This document shows positions 50,298 through 59,837 of a stretch of 64,000 bases of DNA, piece after piece. The notes under the pieces were generated by a model, which saw only the letters and a program-made list of their open reading frames with translations, was not told where the DNA came from and did no database searches. Position numbers and translations under genes: made by a program. How positions within the stretch are numbered: position 1 is the first letter of the stretch; each line of letters begins with the position of its first letter. The stretch is from Oleispirillum sp963678075 (GTDB taxonomy: Bacteria > Pseudomonadota > Alphaproteobacteria > Rhodospirillales > Rhodospirillaceae), in NCBI GenBank assembly GCA_963678075.2, contig CAXXPK010000005.1, positions 1-64,000 of the forward strand, written 5' to 3'.

Positions 50298-52613
50298 TCA
50301 GCCACAGGTCGAGTAACCGCAGTTGATGCATTTTTTGCAGCCTTCCTGGCGGAACAGGGTCGGCGCGTGGCACTGTGGGCAGGCATCGCCCGCCGGGATC
50401 GCGGACTCGTCTTCCGGGGCGTGCGCATTGCCTCGCTCCGGCGTCGCCTCGATCAGGCCGAGGCCGGCGAGGTGGCGGCGCATCACTTCGGCGATCAGGG
50501 CGACGATGCCGTTGACGTAGCGGCCGTTGACCCACGCGCCCTGCGCGCCGCGCACGGTCGAGAGGTCCTCAATCAGGAATGACGGGTCATCGGTGCGACG
50601 CATGATCGCCGACAGCGTGATGGTGAGCGCCGAGAGCAGCTCGGCATGGTCCGCCGAGCGCGAGGCGATGAAGATCTCGAACGGCCTGCGGCGTCCACCG
50701 CCGTTCACGATATCGTTGATGGTGACGTAGAAGTTCTCGTCGGTCGCCGGCCACTTGAGCTTGTAGGTGGTGCCCGAGAGGGCCTCCGGGCGCGGTGCGA
50801 GCTGGGCGTCGGCGGGCGCGGTTGCGGCGGCGTCCGAGGTGGCGGTCAGCACCGAGGTGCGCAGCGGCGACGGACGATAGGTGGTGCAGCCCTTGCAGCC
50901 CAAGGCGCAGGCCCGCGCGTAGACCGCCTTGAACGCCTCGAACTCCATGTTCGCCGGGCAGTTGATCGTCTTGCTGATGCTGGCGTCGACATAGCGCTGG
51001 CAGACCGCCTGGGTGCGCAGGTGTTCGTCGACTGAAAGCTCGAGCGCGGTGACCATGTAGGGCGGCAGGCCGGTGAGCGGCGCGGTCGCCGGATCGAGGT
51101 CGTGGGCGCGGCAATAGGCCATGAAGCCCGCGTCGATCACCGCGAACTCGCGCTGGCCGCCGTCGCCCTGCAGAACCTTGCGGAAGTAGCGCCAGCCGAA
51201 GGTCGGTTCGAGGCCGGAGGAGACGTTGGCGTTGTAGATCGCGGTGGTGCCGGTCGGCGCGACGGTGAGCAGCACGCCGTTGCGGATCCCCGACTTCGCG
51301 ATGCCTTCGCGGATGTCGTCGGGCAGGCCTTGGACGAACGGGCGGGCGAGGAAGACGTTCTTGTCGAACAGCGGGAACGGGCCGCGCTCGACGCTGAGCG
51401 CCACCGAGGCGCAGTAGCAGGCGTCGCGCAGCGCTTCCATGATCCGCGCGGTCATGTCCTCGGCTTCCGCCGAGCCGTAACGCAGGCCGAGCATCTGGAG
51501 CGCGGTGCCGAGGCCCATGATGCCGATGCCGGTGCGGCGCTTGTTGGCGGCTTCCTCGGCCTGCTCCGGGACGGGATAGTTGGTGACGTCGAGCACGTTG
51601 TCGAGGAAGCGGACGCCGATCGCCGCGACTTCGGCCAGGCGCGCGAAGTCGAATTCCGCATGCTCGCCGAAGGGCGCGCGCACCAGCACCGCGAGGTTGA
51701 CGCAGCCGAGGTTGCACGCGCCGTTGGGCGGCAGCGGCTGCTCGCCGCACGGGTTGGTGCAGTGGAGGGTCTCGCAGTAGCCGAGGTTGTTGGCGGCGTT
51801 GACCCGGTCGATGAAGATCACGCCCGGCTCGGCGGCGTCGTAGGTGGCGCGGATGATCGCATCCCACAGGTCGCGCGCCTTTATCCGGCGATAGACGAAC
51901 CACGGGCGGCCGTTCTTCTCGGTCACCGCGACCTGCTGCGACGGATCGGCGGGCGGAATATGGAAGCCCAGGTCCCACTCGGCGTCGGCCTCGATCGCCT
52001 GCATCAGCGCGTCGGAAACCAGCACCGAGACGTTGAAGTTGGTGAGGCGGCCGGCCGTCTGCTTCGCCGCGACGAAGTCGAGGAGGTCCGGGTGGTCGTC
52101 GGCGAGCGTGCCCATCATCGCGCCGCGGCGCGTGCCGCCCGACATGATCGTGCCGCACATCGCTTGCCAGATCTCCATGAACGAGATCGGCCCGGAGGCA
52201 ATTGATCCCGTTTTTTTAACCAGCGAGCCGCGCGGGCGGATGGTGGAGAAATCGGTACCGATGCCGCCGCCCTGCTGCATGGTGAGCGCGGCGCGGGTGT
52301 TGGCGGCCATGATTCCCGCCATCGAATCGGGGACGGTGTCGTTGACGAAGCAATTGATCATCGTCACCTGGCGGCCAGTGCCCGCGCCCGCGAGAATGCG
52401 CCCGGCGGGGCACCACTCCATCGCGTCCATCGCGGCGATCGCGCGCGGCGCGTGGTCGGTGGCCTTCGGGTCGTTGGCGTAGACCCCGGCGCAGACCCGC
52501 GCATGGGTATCGGCGGGGCTGGCCTCGGTCGAATCGCCGGTGGGGGAGATTGCGCGGTATTTCTCGCGCCAGATCATTTCGGAAATCGGCTGCCCCAGGT
52601 CTTTGGAAAACAT
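50298..52613 (-). CDS. nrdJ: Adenosylcobalamin-dependent (class II) ribonucleotide reductase
   Basis: 771 residues. INCFVNDTVPDSM carries the first redox cysteine, and ETLHCTNPCGEQPLPPNGACNLGCVNL the NPCGE active site with thiyl cysteine. LTVAPTGTTAIYNANVSSGLEP and SISKTINCP complete the family pattern. A C-terminal zinc-like box (CPQCHAPTLFRQEGCKKCINCGYSTCG) supplies the re-reducing cysteines. It makes deoxynucleotides with vitamin B12 and without oxygen. No cobalamin riboswitch is seen in the ~115 bp upstream. Its codon use is very GC3-rich compared with its accessory neighbours. Confidence 0.94.
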   Translation of the reverse strand: MFSKDLGQPISEMIWREKYRAISPTGDSTEASPADTHARVCAGVYANDPKATDHAPRAIAAMDAMEWCPAGRILAGAGTGRQVTMINCFVNDTVPDSMAGIMAANTRAALTMQQGGGIGTDFSTIRPRGSLVKKTGSIASGPISFMEIWQAMCGTIMSGGTRRGAMMGTLADDHPDLLDFVAAKQTAGRLTNFNVSVLVSDALMQAIEADAEWDLGFHIPPADPSQQVAVTEKNGRPWFVYRRIKARDLWDAIIRATYDAAEPGVIFIDRVNAANNLGYCETLHCTNPCGEQPLPPNGACNLGCVNLAVLVRAPFGEHAEFDFARLAEVAAIGVRFLDNVLDVTNYPVPEQAEEAANKRRTGIGIMGLGTALQMLGLRYGSAEAEDMTARIMEALRDACYCASVALSVERGPFPLFDKNVFLARPFVQGLPDDIREGIAKSGIRNGVLLTVAPTGTTAIYNANVSSGLEPTFGWRYFRKVLQGDGGQREFAVIDAGFMAYCRAHDLDPATAPLTGLPPYMVTALELSVDEHLRTQAVCQRYVDASISKTINCPANMEFEAFKAVYARACALGCKGCTTYRPSPLRTSVLTATSDAAATAPADAQLAPRPEALSGTTYKLKWPATDENFYVTINDIVNGGGRRRPFEIFIASRSADHAELLSALTITLSAIMRRTDDPSFLIEDLSTVRGAQGAWVNGRYVNGIVALIAEVMRRHLAGLGLIEATPERGNAHAPEDESAIPAGDACPQCHAPTLFRQEGCKKCINCGYSTCG

Positions 52614-52738
52614 TTAGAATCCCCCTTCACCTTTACCGCGTTTGTCGACTGTAGCAAAGGTGGTTGCACCAATGCTCATTGCGTGTAGCAATAGTTCATA
52701 CGCAACGGCTGCGTAAATCTTAATTTGAGGTGAACCCG

Positions 52739-53060
52739 GTGAAGCTCGCTGACCGCATCCGCCCAGCCCTGGAAAAGAACGGCCGCCACATGTCGTTCGC
52801 CGACCTAGCCAGCGCGGTTTCTCCCCCTGAAGAGTTTCCGTGGGCCTGGAACTATTCATCGAACGGCGGGCCGCCCGGCTGCTTCATGATTCTGAGCAGG
52901 GCCGTGAGGGAGCTTTGCGAGGTGGGAGAATGTTCCCAGCAATACGACGGCCCGGGAGCAGGGCCTCGATTTGTATCCCTGCTTAAACTCAAAGTGAACC
53001 GACGTGACCCTTGCCCGCACGCAGCCTCCTTCAGCAAGAGACGATCCCGATGGCCGAAGG
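52739..53060 (+). CDS. Unknown protein, end uncertain
   Basis: From GTG at 52730 or 52739 the frame gives VKLADRIRPALEKNGRHMSFADLASAVSPPEEFPWAWNYSS and CFMILSRAVRELCEVGECSQQYDG, which looks like a real winged-helix-type helical domain. The frame stays open to 53239, but beyond about 53000 the sequence is arginine-rich and looks like a shadow of the next gene. A small frameshift there is possible. Function unknown. Confidence 0.4.
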
Positions 53061-53078
53061 TAGTGTCTCACCTCGGCG

Positions 53079-53658
53079 TTGGTGGACGCAGTCGCCCGCC
53101 GCGATCTCGGCGGTCTTGCGGCAGCAATTGCCGTCGGGGAGACGGCCGTCGTTCCAACTCTCGAATGCCCGACAGGCGGCCGCGCCGTCGGCTTGTGCGT
53201 CAGCCACGATTGGATCGAGGGCTTGCACGTTTGCCGTGATGCGGGTCTCGATCCGAATCGCGACGCCATGCTGCGCGATCCGCCGGCCTGGGCCTATCAT
53301 CTAGACAGCCCCGCCATGGTGGACGTGTTACTCGACATGGGCCTCGACCCCCTCGGTCTCTTCCCCGATAGCCGGCTGTTCGGCACCCCGCCAGAGCGCA
53401 AGGCCGACAATTTAACCCAGGCGCGGATCACCGCCTTGGAGGAACAGAGAGCACTCGGCGAGGTTGACCGCTTCGTGCTGCGTGGCCTGCTGGACCGTCC
53501 GCCACCGCCCCACCTGCGCCCTCGAATCGGCCGCTTGGTGCTCAACAGTCCGAGGGACCATTCCCTCGACATCTATCGCGCCATCTTGGCCCGATACCCC
53601 AAACTCATCGGCTCCGACGTGGTGACGCCCCATATCGCCATCGGAATCGAACGCCCAG
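53079..53658 (+). pseudogene. Ankyrin-like protein truncated by IS copy D
   Basis: From TTG at 53079: VDAVARRDLGGLAAAIAVGE, then HDWIEGLHVCRDAGLDPN, MVDVLLDMGLDPLGLFPD, resembling degenerate ankyrin repeats (xxVxxLLxxGxDPN). The gene runs into the IS left end at ERPG. No continuation is found on the other side of the IS, so the 3' part is deleted. Confidence 0.5.
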
Positions 53659-54502
53659 GCTCAGGACCCATTAAATTATTGTCAGGCAGATCGGCGGCTG
53701 ATTCACTCATGGGAGGGAGGACCCCATCCACGAGTGATCTGTTTTGGTTGTCAGAGAGGCAGTTGGTGAAGACCGAGCCGCATTTCCCGCTATCGCATGG
53801 CGTGCCGCGGGTTGATGATCGGCGAGTGATCAGCGGCATCGTTCATGTGATCCGCAACGGCTTACGGTGGCGAGATGCACCACCTGTCTATGGCCCCCAC
53901 AAAACCCTCTATAATCGTTTCGTTCGCTGGAGCCGACTTGGGGTGTTCAGCCGGATCTTCGCGGCCTTGACGGGGGAGGCTGGCCCTCCAGACCGGTTGA
54001 TGATCGATGCAACCCACCTGAAAGCTCATCGGACCGCCGCGAGCCTCTATAAAAAGGGGCTCTTCCCCGATGTATCGGACGCACAAAAGGCGGACTGAAC
54101 TCCAAGCTTCATGCGGTTTGCGACGGACAAGGAAGGCCCCTCATCCTGCTGCTCAGCGAGGGGCAAATGAGCGATCACAAAGGCGCGATGCTGTTGCTCG
54201 ACCTATTTCCCAAGGCCAACGTCCTGATCGCCGACAAGGGCTATGACGGTGATCCCCTTCGAGAGGCTTTGACACAGAGAGGGATCGCTACATGCATCCC
54301 GCCAATGCGTCATCGCAAAACCCAGTACGCTTACGACAAAACCTTCTATCGCCAGCGTCATAGGATCGAGAACCTCTTCGCTCGCCTCAAGGATTGGCGG
54401 CGTATCCACACCCGATATGACCGATGCGCGGATATCTTCTTTGCCGCCGTCATCATCGCGGTACTCCTCCTCTTCTGGATCGAACCTTAATGAGTCCTGA
54501 GC
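53659..54502 (+). mobile_element. IS5-family element, copy D (844 bp)
   Basis: Full-length ends GCTCAGGACCCATTAA and TTAATGAGTCCTGAGC. Flanks are CCAG on the left and CTGG on the right, so no direct duplication. orfA has ACG instead of ATG as first codon; otherwise the frames and the slippery site are intact. Confidence 0.93.
53730..54490 (+). pseudogene. Transposase of IS copy D, start codon changed to ACG
   Basis: The orfA frame (53730-54098) begins with ACG where copies A, B and C have ATG. The rest, including IDATHLK, CAAAAGG, IADKGYDGD and IENLFARLK, is kept. Initiation would be very weak, so this copy probably depends on transposase from copy C. Confidence 0.85.
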
Positions 54503-54708
54503 CTGGCCCCTTTTGCAAAGGGGAACGGTCATGTTATGGGAATTTTCCGGGACGGCGAGACGTCAAGATCGCATCGCCCCCAATAAAACGCTTTGACAGG
54601 GAATTCGCTTCATGGCAAATGCGCTTTCCCGACCCTGATTCGCCGCATGGGGACTTGTCCCCTTCGGCGAATCTCCGTCGAGACCGAGATCCGGAGGGAG
54701 GACTGTCC
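54503..54708. other. Leader region, no gene
   Basis: About 200 bases between IS copy D and the gene at 54709. They include a short palindrome (CCCCTTTTGCAAAGGGG) right at the IS border and a second (GGGGACTTGTCCCC). No ORF with features. Confidence 0.4.
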
Positions 54709-55020
54709 GTGACGAAACCGGAATGGGGAAGCAAGCGAACCTGCCTGAACTGCGGAACGCGGTTCTATGACATGCAGTGCACGCCGATCGTCTGCCCGAA
54801 GTGCGGCAGCGAAAACGCGCCCGACGCGGTGTCCAAGGCTCGGCGCAGCATGAAGAAGGCGGCGACCCACACGACGCCGGAACCGAAGCCGAAGGCGGCG
54901 GCGGTGCTGGCCGACGACGACGAGACCGACGATGCGCTGATCGAGGACACCTCGGATCTAGCCGAGGATGACGACATGGCGGAAGTCATCGATCACCTGG
55001 GCGCGGCGGACGAAGACTGA
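54709..55020 (+). CDS. TIGR02300-family zinc-ribbon/acidic-tail protein
   Basis: 103 residues: WGSKRTCLNCGTRFYDMQCTPIVCPKCGSE is a zinc ribbon with two CxxC pairs and the FYD-x-x-x-xPIxCPKCG pattern typical of this alphaproteobacterial family. The rest is Ala/Lys-rich, then strongly acidic (ADDDETDD, AEDDDMAEV). The GTG start follows GGAGGGAGGACTGTCC. Function unknown. Confidence 0.88.
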   Translation: MTKPEWGSKRTCLNCGTRFYDMQCTPIVCPKCGSENAPDAVSKARRSMKKAATHTTPEPKPKAAAVLADDDETDDALIEDTSDLAEDDDMAEVIDHLGAADED

Positions 55021-55045
55021 GCCTCGATCGATCTTTCAGATTTTC

Positions 55046-55074
55046 CGGCGCGATCGCCCGGCGCCGTTTTTTTT
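55046..55074 (+). terminator. Rho-independent terminator
   Basis: CGGCGC / GCGCCG stem followed by eight T, 25 bp after the TIGR02300 gene. Confidence 0.8.
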
Positions 55075-55156
55075 GTTGCGAAGGCGCGAATCTCAGACTA
55101 ACTTGCGCCACCCATGACTGACCGGGCCGTTACCGACCCGCCGGTTTCCCAGGATT

Positions 55157-55231
<75 letters not shown>

Positions 55232-55342
55232 AATCGAAACCCGTCGCCTAAAGCGGCGGGTTTCGTCTTTTCCGGCAAGACCTCGACAACGACAAGGCAA
55301 CGGCGGATGATCCGCCCCATCGCAATCCCCGGACGCCCCATC

Positions 55343-56269
55343 ATGAAAGTCCCTGTCCTTGCCGCCCTACTGTCGCTGGCGTTGCCCGCGTCGGCGCACG
55401 TTGCCGGTCTGATCGAAGAACGCACCGAGTTGCCCGCCGTCTTCCACACCCTGTTTGGCGACAGCACCCATCGCCTCGACGCCTTGATCGTCCGCCCCGA
55501 TGACGGCATCCCTCACCCGCTGGCGATCATCAACCACGGTGCGCCACATCAGGCCATCGACCGCCAAAAGACTCTGCCCGAGGGGATGCGCGAACAGGCG
55601 CGGGAATTCGCGCGGCGCGGCTTCGTCGCGGTCAGCTTCACCCGACGCGGCTATGGCCGCAGCGAAGGGGCCCATGCCGAGGACGCCGGCAAGTGCCGTT
55701 TCGCCACCCACACGGAGCCCGGCCGCTCCTCGGCCGAGGACGTGCGCGAAGCGATCCGCCTGATGCGCGACAAACCCTATGTCGATGGGGCGCGGATCAT
55801 CAGCGTCGGACGGTCCGCCGGTGGTTTCGCCACCGTCGCATTGACCGCCGACCCACCCCCCGGCCTGGTCGCGGCGATCAGCTTCGCGGGCGGTCGCGGT
55901 TCCGACGGCCCGGACAGCGTCTGCCGTCCGTCTGCCCTGATCGACGCTTTCGCCACTTTCGGCAAGACCTCGCGCACGCCGATGCTGTGGGTCTATGCCG
56001 AAAACGACCATTACTTCAGCCCGGCCCTGGCCCATGGCTTCTTCGACGCCTTCACCGGCGCGGGCGGACACGCGGAAATGATCGTGGAAAAGCCCTTCGC
56101 CGAGGATGGGCACACCCTGTTCTCGCGCGATGGCATCCGCATCTGGACGAAGCGCGCCGGGCCAAGACTTCAGGCGATCCCCCGCAGCGACAGAAGCAAT
56201 TCGTTGATGGCTCGGCCGCCGGTCAATCCCGTCACCGTGCGCACGATGCTGTTGGCATCCAACCCATAG
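55343..56269 (+). CDS. Exported alpha/beta hydrolase (dienelactone-hydrolase-like)
   Basis: About 308 residues with a signal peptide (MKVPVLAALLSLALPASAH). The fold shows NHGAPH (oxyanion loop), nucleophile VGRSAGG, acid YAENDHYF and histidine DGHTLF, forming the Ser-Asp-His triad. Substrate unknown, probably an ester or peptide in the periplasm. The last ~35 residues beyond IWTKRAG overlap the opposite transketolase fragment and look unlike a natural end, so the 3' end may have been altered by a rearrangement. Confidence 0.8.
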   Translation: MKVPVLAALLSLALPASAHVAGLIEERTELPAVFHTLFGDSTHRLDALIVRPDDGIPHPLAIINHGAPHQAIDRQKTLPEGMREQAREFARRGFVAVSFTRRGYGRSEGAHAEDAGKCRFATHTEPGRSSAEDVREAIRLMRDKPYVDGARIISVGRSAGGFATVALTADPPPGLVAAISFAGGRGSDGPDSVCRPSALIDAFATFGKTSRTPMLWVYAENDHYFSPALAHGFFDAFTGAGGHAEMIVEKPFAEDGHTLFSRDGIRIWTKRAGPRLQAIPRSDRSNSLMARPPVNPVTVRTMLLASNP

Positions 56270-57178
56270 TGGCGATAGAGGTCGCCGATACGGCCGGTCT
56301 GGCCGAAGCGCTCGACCCCCAGGGGTACGGTACGGTGCCCCACCACCGCCCCCAACCAGGCGAGAGTCGCCGGGTGACCGTCGATCGCGGTGACCAGGGA
56401 ACAGTGGGGCGGCAGCCCGCCCGACAGGGTTTCGACATGGCCGCGCGCGCCGGTCACGCCGCGCCGCCGCGCTGTATGTAATCGAAGGCCCAGTCCATGA
56501 TTGCCGACAATTCGTCAAGGAAGACGGGTTCGAAGGCGGCCAACCGATCCTGGCTGAGGCCGATCAGGGGCTCGCCGATCGACTGATGCGCCCCGCCCTC
56601 GGGCGCCAGCGTCACCCCCGAGGGCGTGCCAACCACCATGAACCGGGCATCCTGATAGCAAGCATAATTCAGCGCATCGAGGCCGCGTGAAATGAACGGG
56701 TCATAGACGGTGCCGACCGGCAACAGACGCGCGCCGAACAGGGAATGGGACAGCCCCGCCGCCGCCAGCAGCAGGAACAGATTGTTTTCCGAACCCCCCA
56801 GTTCGATGTGCTGCCCCTCGGGCGAAAACCCCCACTTCTGCATCGAGGGAACGTGTTCGTCGCGGAAGCTATCGGCGCGGCGGGCGCGATCGAACAGGCC
56901 GCGCCGATTGACCCACGGCCCCAGGTTGGTGGATCCCGTGACATCGGGCGACGCGGTCAGAATACGCGCCGCCAGCTCGGTTCCCCCGCCGCCAGGGCAT
57001 CGAGAATTTTACCGAACCCGGCTTGCGTCGAAAGTTCCCGATCCTCCAGGAAGACCGGACCCGGCGTCGCCACCCGCGCCGCCTTGAATCGCCTTGGCCC
57101 CGCCGCGAAGAACGGCGCGGCGGACAGGAAGTCGCGGACCTCCGCCCCTTTGCCGACAATCACGCGGGGGTCCCCCAC
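56170..57178 (-). pseudogene. C-terminal part of a transketolase/PDH-E1-like gene, broken
   Basis: From GTG near 57178: FLSAAPFFAAGPRRFKAA, then ELSTQAGFGKILDAL. A slip at a C5 run leads to ILTASPDVTGSTNLGPWVNRRGLF. The frame continues MQKWGFSPEGQHIELGGSENNLFLLLAAAGLSHSLFG and GVTLAPEGGAHQSIGEPLIG. About 120 residues are missing after FDYIQRGG. The end reads CSLVTAIDGHPATLAWLGAV and DLYRHYGLDANSIV. The matching 5' piece is at 42753-43211. Both pieces abut the left end of an IS copy. Confidence 0.78.
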
Positions 57179-57185
57179 CCTCTAG

Positions 57186-57901
57186 GTTCAGGACCCATTA
57201 AATTATTGTCAGGCAGATCGGCGAGTGATCAGCGGCATCGTTCATGTGATCCGCAACGGCTTACGGTGGCGAGATGCACCACCTGTCTATGGCCCCCACA
57301 AAACCCTCTATAATCGTTTCGTTCGCTGGAGCCGACTTGGGGTGTTCAGCCGGATCTTCGCGGCCTTGACGGGAGAGGCTGGCCCTCCAGACCGGTTGAT
57401 GATCGATGCAACCCACCTGAAAGCTCATCGGACCGCCGCGAGCCTCTATAAAAAGGGGCTCTTCCCCGATGTATCGGACGCACAAAAGGCGGGCTGAACT
57501 CCAAGCTTCATGCGGTTTGCGACGGACAAGGAAGGCCCCTCATCCTGCTGCTCAGCGAGGGGCAAATGAGCGATTACAAAGGCGCGATGCTGTTGCTCGA
57601 CCTATTTCCCAAGGCCAACGTCCTGATCGCCGACAAGGGCTATGACGGTGATCCCCTTCGAGAGGCTTTGACACAGCGAGGGATCGCTACATGCATCCCG
57701 CCAATGCGTCATCGCAAAACCCAGTACGCTTACGACAAAACCCTCTATCGCCAGCGTCATAGGATCGAGAACCTCTTCGCTCGCCTCAAGGATTGGCGGC
57801 GTATCCACACCCGATATGACCGATGCGCGGATATCTTCTTTGCCGCCGTCATCATCGCGGTACTCCTCCTCTTCTGGATCGAACCTTAATGAGTCCTGGG
57901 C
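57186..57901 (+). mobile_element. IS5-family element, copy E (716 bp, internal deletion)
   Basis: CTAG flanks both sides (57182-57185 and 57902-57905). About 128 bp near the left end are missing: CAGGCAGATCGGC runs straight into GAGTGATCAGCGGC. In full copies GATCGGCG occurs at both break points, so this is a deletion between 8-bp direct repeats. The orfA start is lost. Confidence 0.93.
57225..57889 (+). pseudogene. Transposase of IS copy E, N-terminus deleted
   Basis: What remains of orfA begins ISGIVHVIRNGLRWRD. orfB (57566-57889) is intact with IADKGYDGD and IENLFARLK. All DDE residues are present but the N-terminal ~33 residues of the transposase are lost. Confidence 0.85.
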
Positions 57902-57909
57902 CTAGAAAG

Positions 57910-58107
57910 CTAAGGGCTATTCACTGTGCTTTCTGGGTTAGTGCCAGCTGTGCCGGAGCTCAAATTCATTTGAACCCTATGTTGGATGACCGTTTCCAAC
58001 ATCTCGACCGGCTTCTCGGTCGGGTGGTTCTTGCGGTTCGGGGTGATGCGTTTGGCGGAGGCGGATGTCGCATTGGGCGCAAAAGTAGCGTAAACCTTTA
58101 TGCTCAA
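57910..58107 (-). pseudogene. Possible DNA-methyltransferase C-terminal remnant
   Basis: The frame includes NRKNHPTEKPVEMLETVIQ, close to the HPTxKPxxLxExLI box of N6/N4 DNA methyltransferases. Neighbouring residues on both sides do not continue the fold. The frame ends near the IS. A chance match cannot be excluded. Confidence 0.3.
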
Positions 58108-58204
58108 CTTGAGCGTTTGGATGAATTTGTCTAACCTGTCACGAGCTCAGGGGCGCGAAGCAAGAACAGAAATCGCGACATAGGGTGGGGGCTGGGCATT
58201 GAAT

Positions 58205-59038
58205 ATGCTTGTCGGACCAGACGGAAGAGTCTGGAATCCCTATGGTTATGAGTTCGTTCGTTATCTCGGCTATATGGGCCGGGAGGTGAACCTTGCTGCC
58301 TATGCGATCCGAAACTTGGGCTTTGCGGGTTTGGCGATCTTCCCCCGGTATGCCCGAGGGCTGGTCAAGCCGTCGCTGTTCCCCATGCCCTGCTTCGAGC
58401 GCGTGCTTGCTCTGCTGTTGCGCTGTGAGCCTCACCGGATCGTGCTCGAACAAGTCGGGCGGACTCACACCCCGCTCGAAGTCATCTTGAATCTCGATGA
58501 TGCCTTCGCCCGTCTCCGGCTTTTTCAGATGGCGACGCCAGAGGAGACCCACGCGCCCAACATCATGCAGCTTTCGCTTACCCGGATTTCGCAGGCGAAG
58601 CAATCGGGGATGCGGGTAGCGCTTTGCGCTTGGAAGGCGGCGCAATGCTACGTTTCGATAAGCGAGATTCAAAAGGTCGCCGACAACCCGGTGTTCGGCG
58701 GCGGCGCGCTGGCTTGGCTTCCGAATAAAGAACGCTGCGTGATCGAGGCGTGGCCCAAGACCTATGACCAGTTCGATAAAAGCGGATACGAGCGGTATCA
58801 CGGAACGGATATTCGGGATCTCCCGGATTCCGAATATCTGATGCCGACGACCCGCTCGTACTTCAGCACCGCGCATCAGCAAACCCCGTACCTGGAACTC
58901 GTCGAGGCGTTTCTTACGCTCGAAAACGGTTTCAGGTACCGGGGGCGCTATGAGCGACTGCTACTCCCCTGGCGCACGCGCGGCTCGGACATTTTCATCA
59001 CGTCCGTACCCAGGATCAGGCTGGTCAGCCCCTGCTAA
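58205..59038 (+). CDS. Unknown protein of about 277 residues
   Basis: ATG at 58205 (TTG at 58199 also possible). Segments: MLVGPDGRVWNPYGYEFVRYLGY, VNLAAYAIRNLGFAGLAIFPRYARGLVKPSLF, RCEPHRIVLEQVGR, ALAWLPNKERCVIEAWPKTYDQFDKSGYERYHG and YLELVEAFLTLENGFRYRGRYERLLLPW. It appears soluble and mixed alpha/beta. No family recognised. Moderately lower GC suggests acquisition. Confidence 0.65.
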   Translation: MLVGPDGRVWNPYGYEFVRYLGYMGREVNLAAYAIRNLGFAGLAIFPRYARGLVKPSLFPMPCFERVLALLLRCEPHRIVLEQVGRTHTPLEVILNLDDAFARLRLFQMATPEETHAPNIMQLSLTRISQAKQSGMRVALCAWKAAQCYVSISEIQKVADNPVFGGGALAWLPNKERCVIEAWPKTYDQFDKSGYERYHGTDIRDLPDSEYLMPTTRSYFSTAHQQTPYLELVEAFLTLENGFRYRGRYERLLLPWRTRGSDIFITSVPRIRLVSPC

Positions 59039-59751
59039 GGCACCGCGTTCGGCAACCCGCCCAGTGATGTAGTCGCGGGATTCCCAAACCAGAACGCAAT
59101 CAGAACGAGCGCCAACTCCCGATGATCCGCATACCGGGTTGTGCGGCGGGGTGGCCGTAGAGCGAGAGCAGCGCGCGCCCTTGCGCCCGTCTCGATTTGC
59201 CCGGTCAGGTAGTCCGGGTTCCACTCGGCAAGGGTCACGCTCCGCATCAGCGCCATGGTGAGGGACGGTATGCGGCGGCTTCGGAATTTGGGGTGGCACT
59301 ATAGCCCGCCGGAATCCACCACCCGACCCGAGATTTTCGCGGCCATCGGGGCGGCGGCGATCCATTTCTCTCCGGGTTGTATCTGGTTGGTGGGGTCGCG
59401 GTAGGCAAGGCGACCGGATTCCCATTCGTCCCGCAGGCTCGTGTTCGCCCAACCGAAGCGGCGCAGAGCCATCGTTACCACGGGTTCGCCGTTGTGCTGA
59501 CCTTCGAGATAGATGCAGTCGTCTTCCGAAACATCAGAGAAGGCGGGATCATAAATCGGTGCGAGGGGTGCCCAGGAATCCTGGTTTTGAGCGTTCACCT
59601 CGACCAAACGGTCGAAAGAATGCCCTATGTGCCAGGATATTCCGATTTGGCGCGCTGATTCGGCGATCCAGAGCCAATATCGACCGAGTTCAATTTTCGG
59701 TCCGTGATGCGCTTTGATCTCATCGAGAAAGGGAAGAAGCTTCTTGCTCAT
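59035..59751 (-). pseudogene. Acyltransferase-like (GNAT-like) protein interrupted by an in-frame TAG
   Basis: The first part (MSKKLLPFLDEIKAHHGPKIELGRYWLWIAESARQIGI, DDCIYLEGQHNGEPVVTMALRRFGW, MAAKISGRVVDSGGL) stops at TAG 59299-59301. The same frame continues CHPKFRSRRIPSLTMALMRSVTLAEWNPDYLTGQIETG to a stop at 59035. SGGLWxHPxFRxRxI is the expected acetyl-CoA loop region, so a TGG-to-TAG change explains the break. Total length would be 238 residues. Confidence 0.5.
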
Positions 59752-59837
59752 TGTTCGTAACCTCCATTGATGACACGGGCTAGGTGCCCGCGCGTAGAGA
59801 TTACGTCTAAGTCGAGAAAACCAGACTACCGATGGCA

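Noticed and set aside
50587..52158. 523-codon minus-strand ORF overlapping nrdJ in another frame
   Set aside because: Arginine-rich shadow frame; the nrdJ frame holds all catalytic motifs.
52614..52738. Cobalamin riboswitch upstream of nrdJ
   Set aside because: The B12-box consensus is not recognisable and the leader is too short for a full riboswitch.
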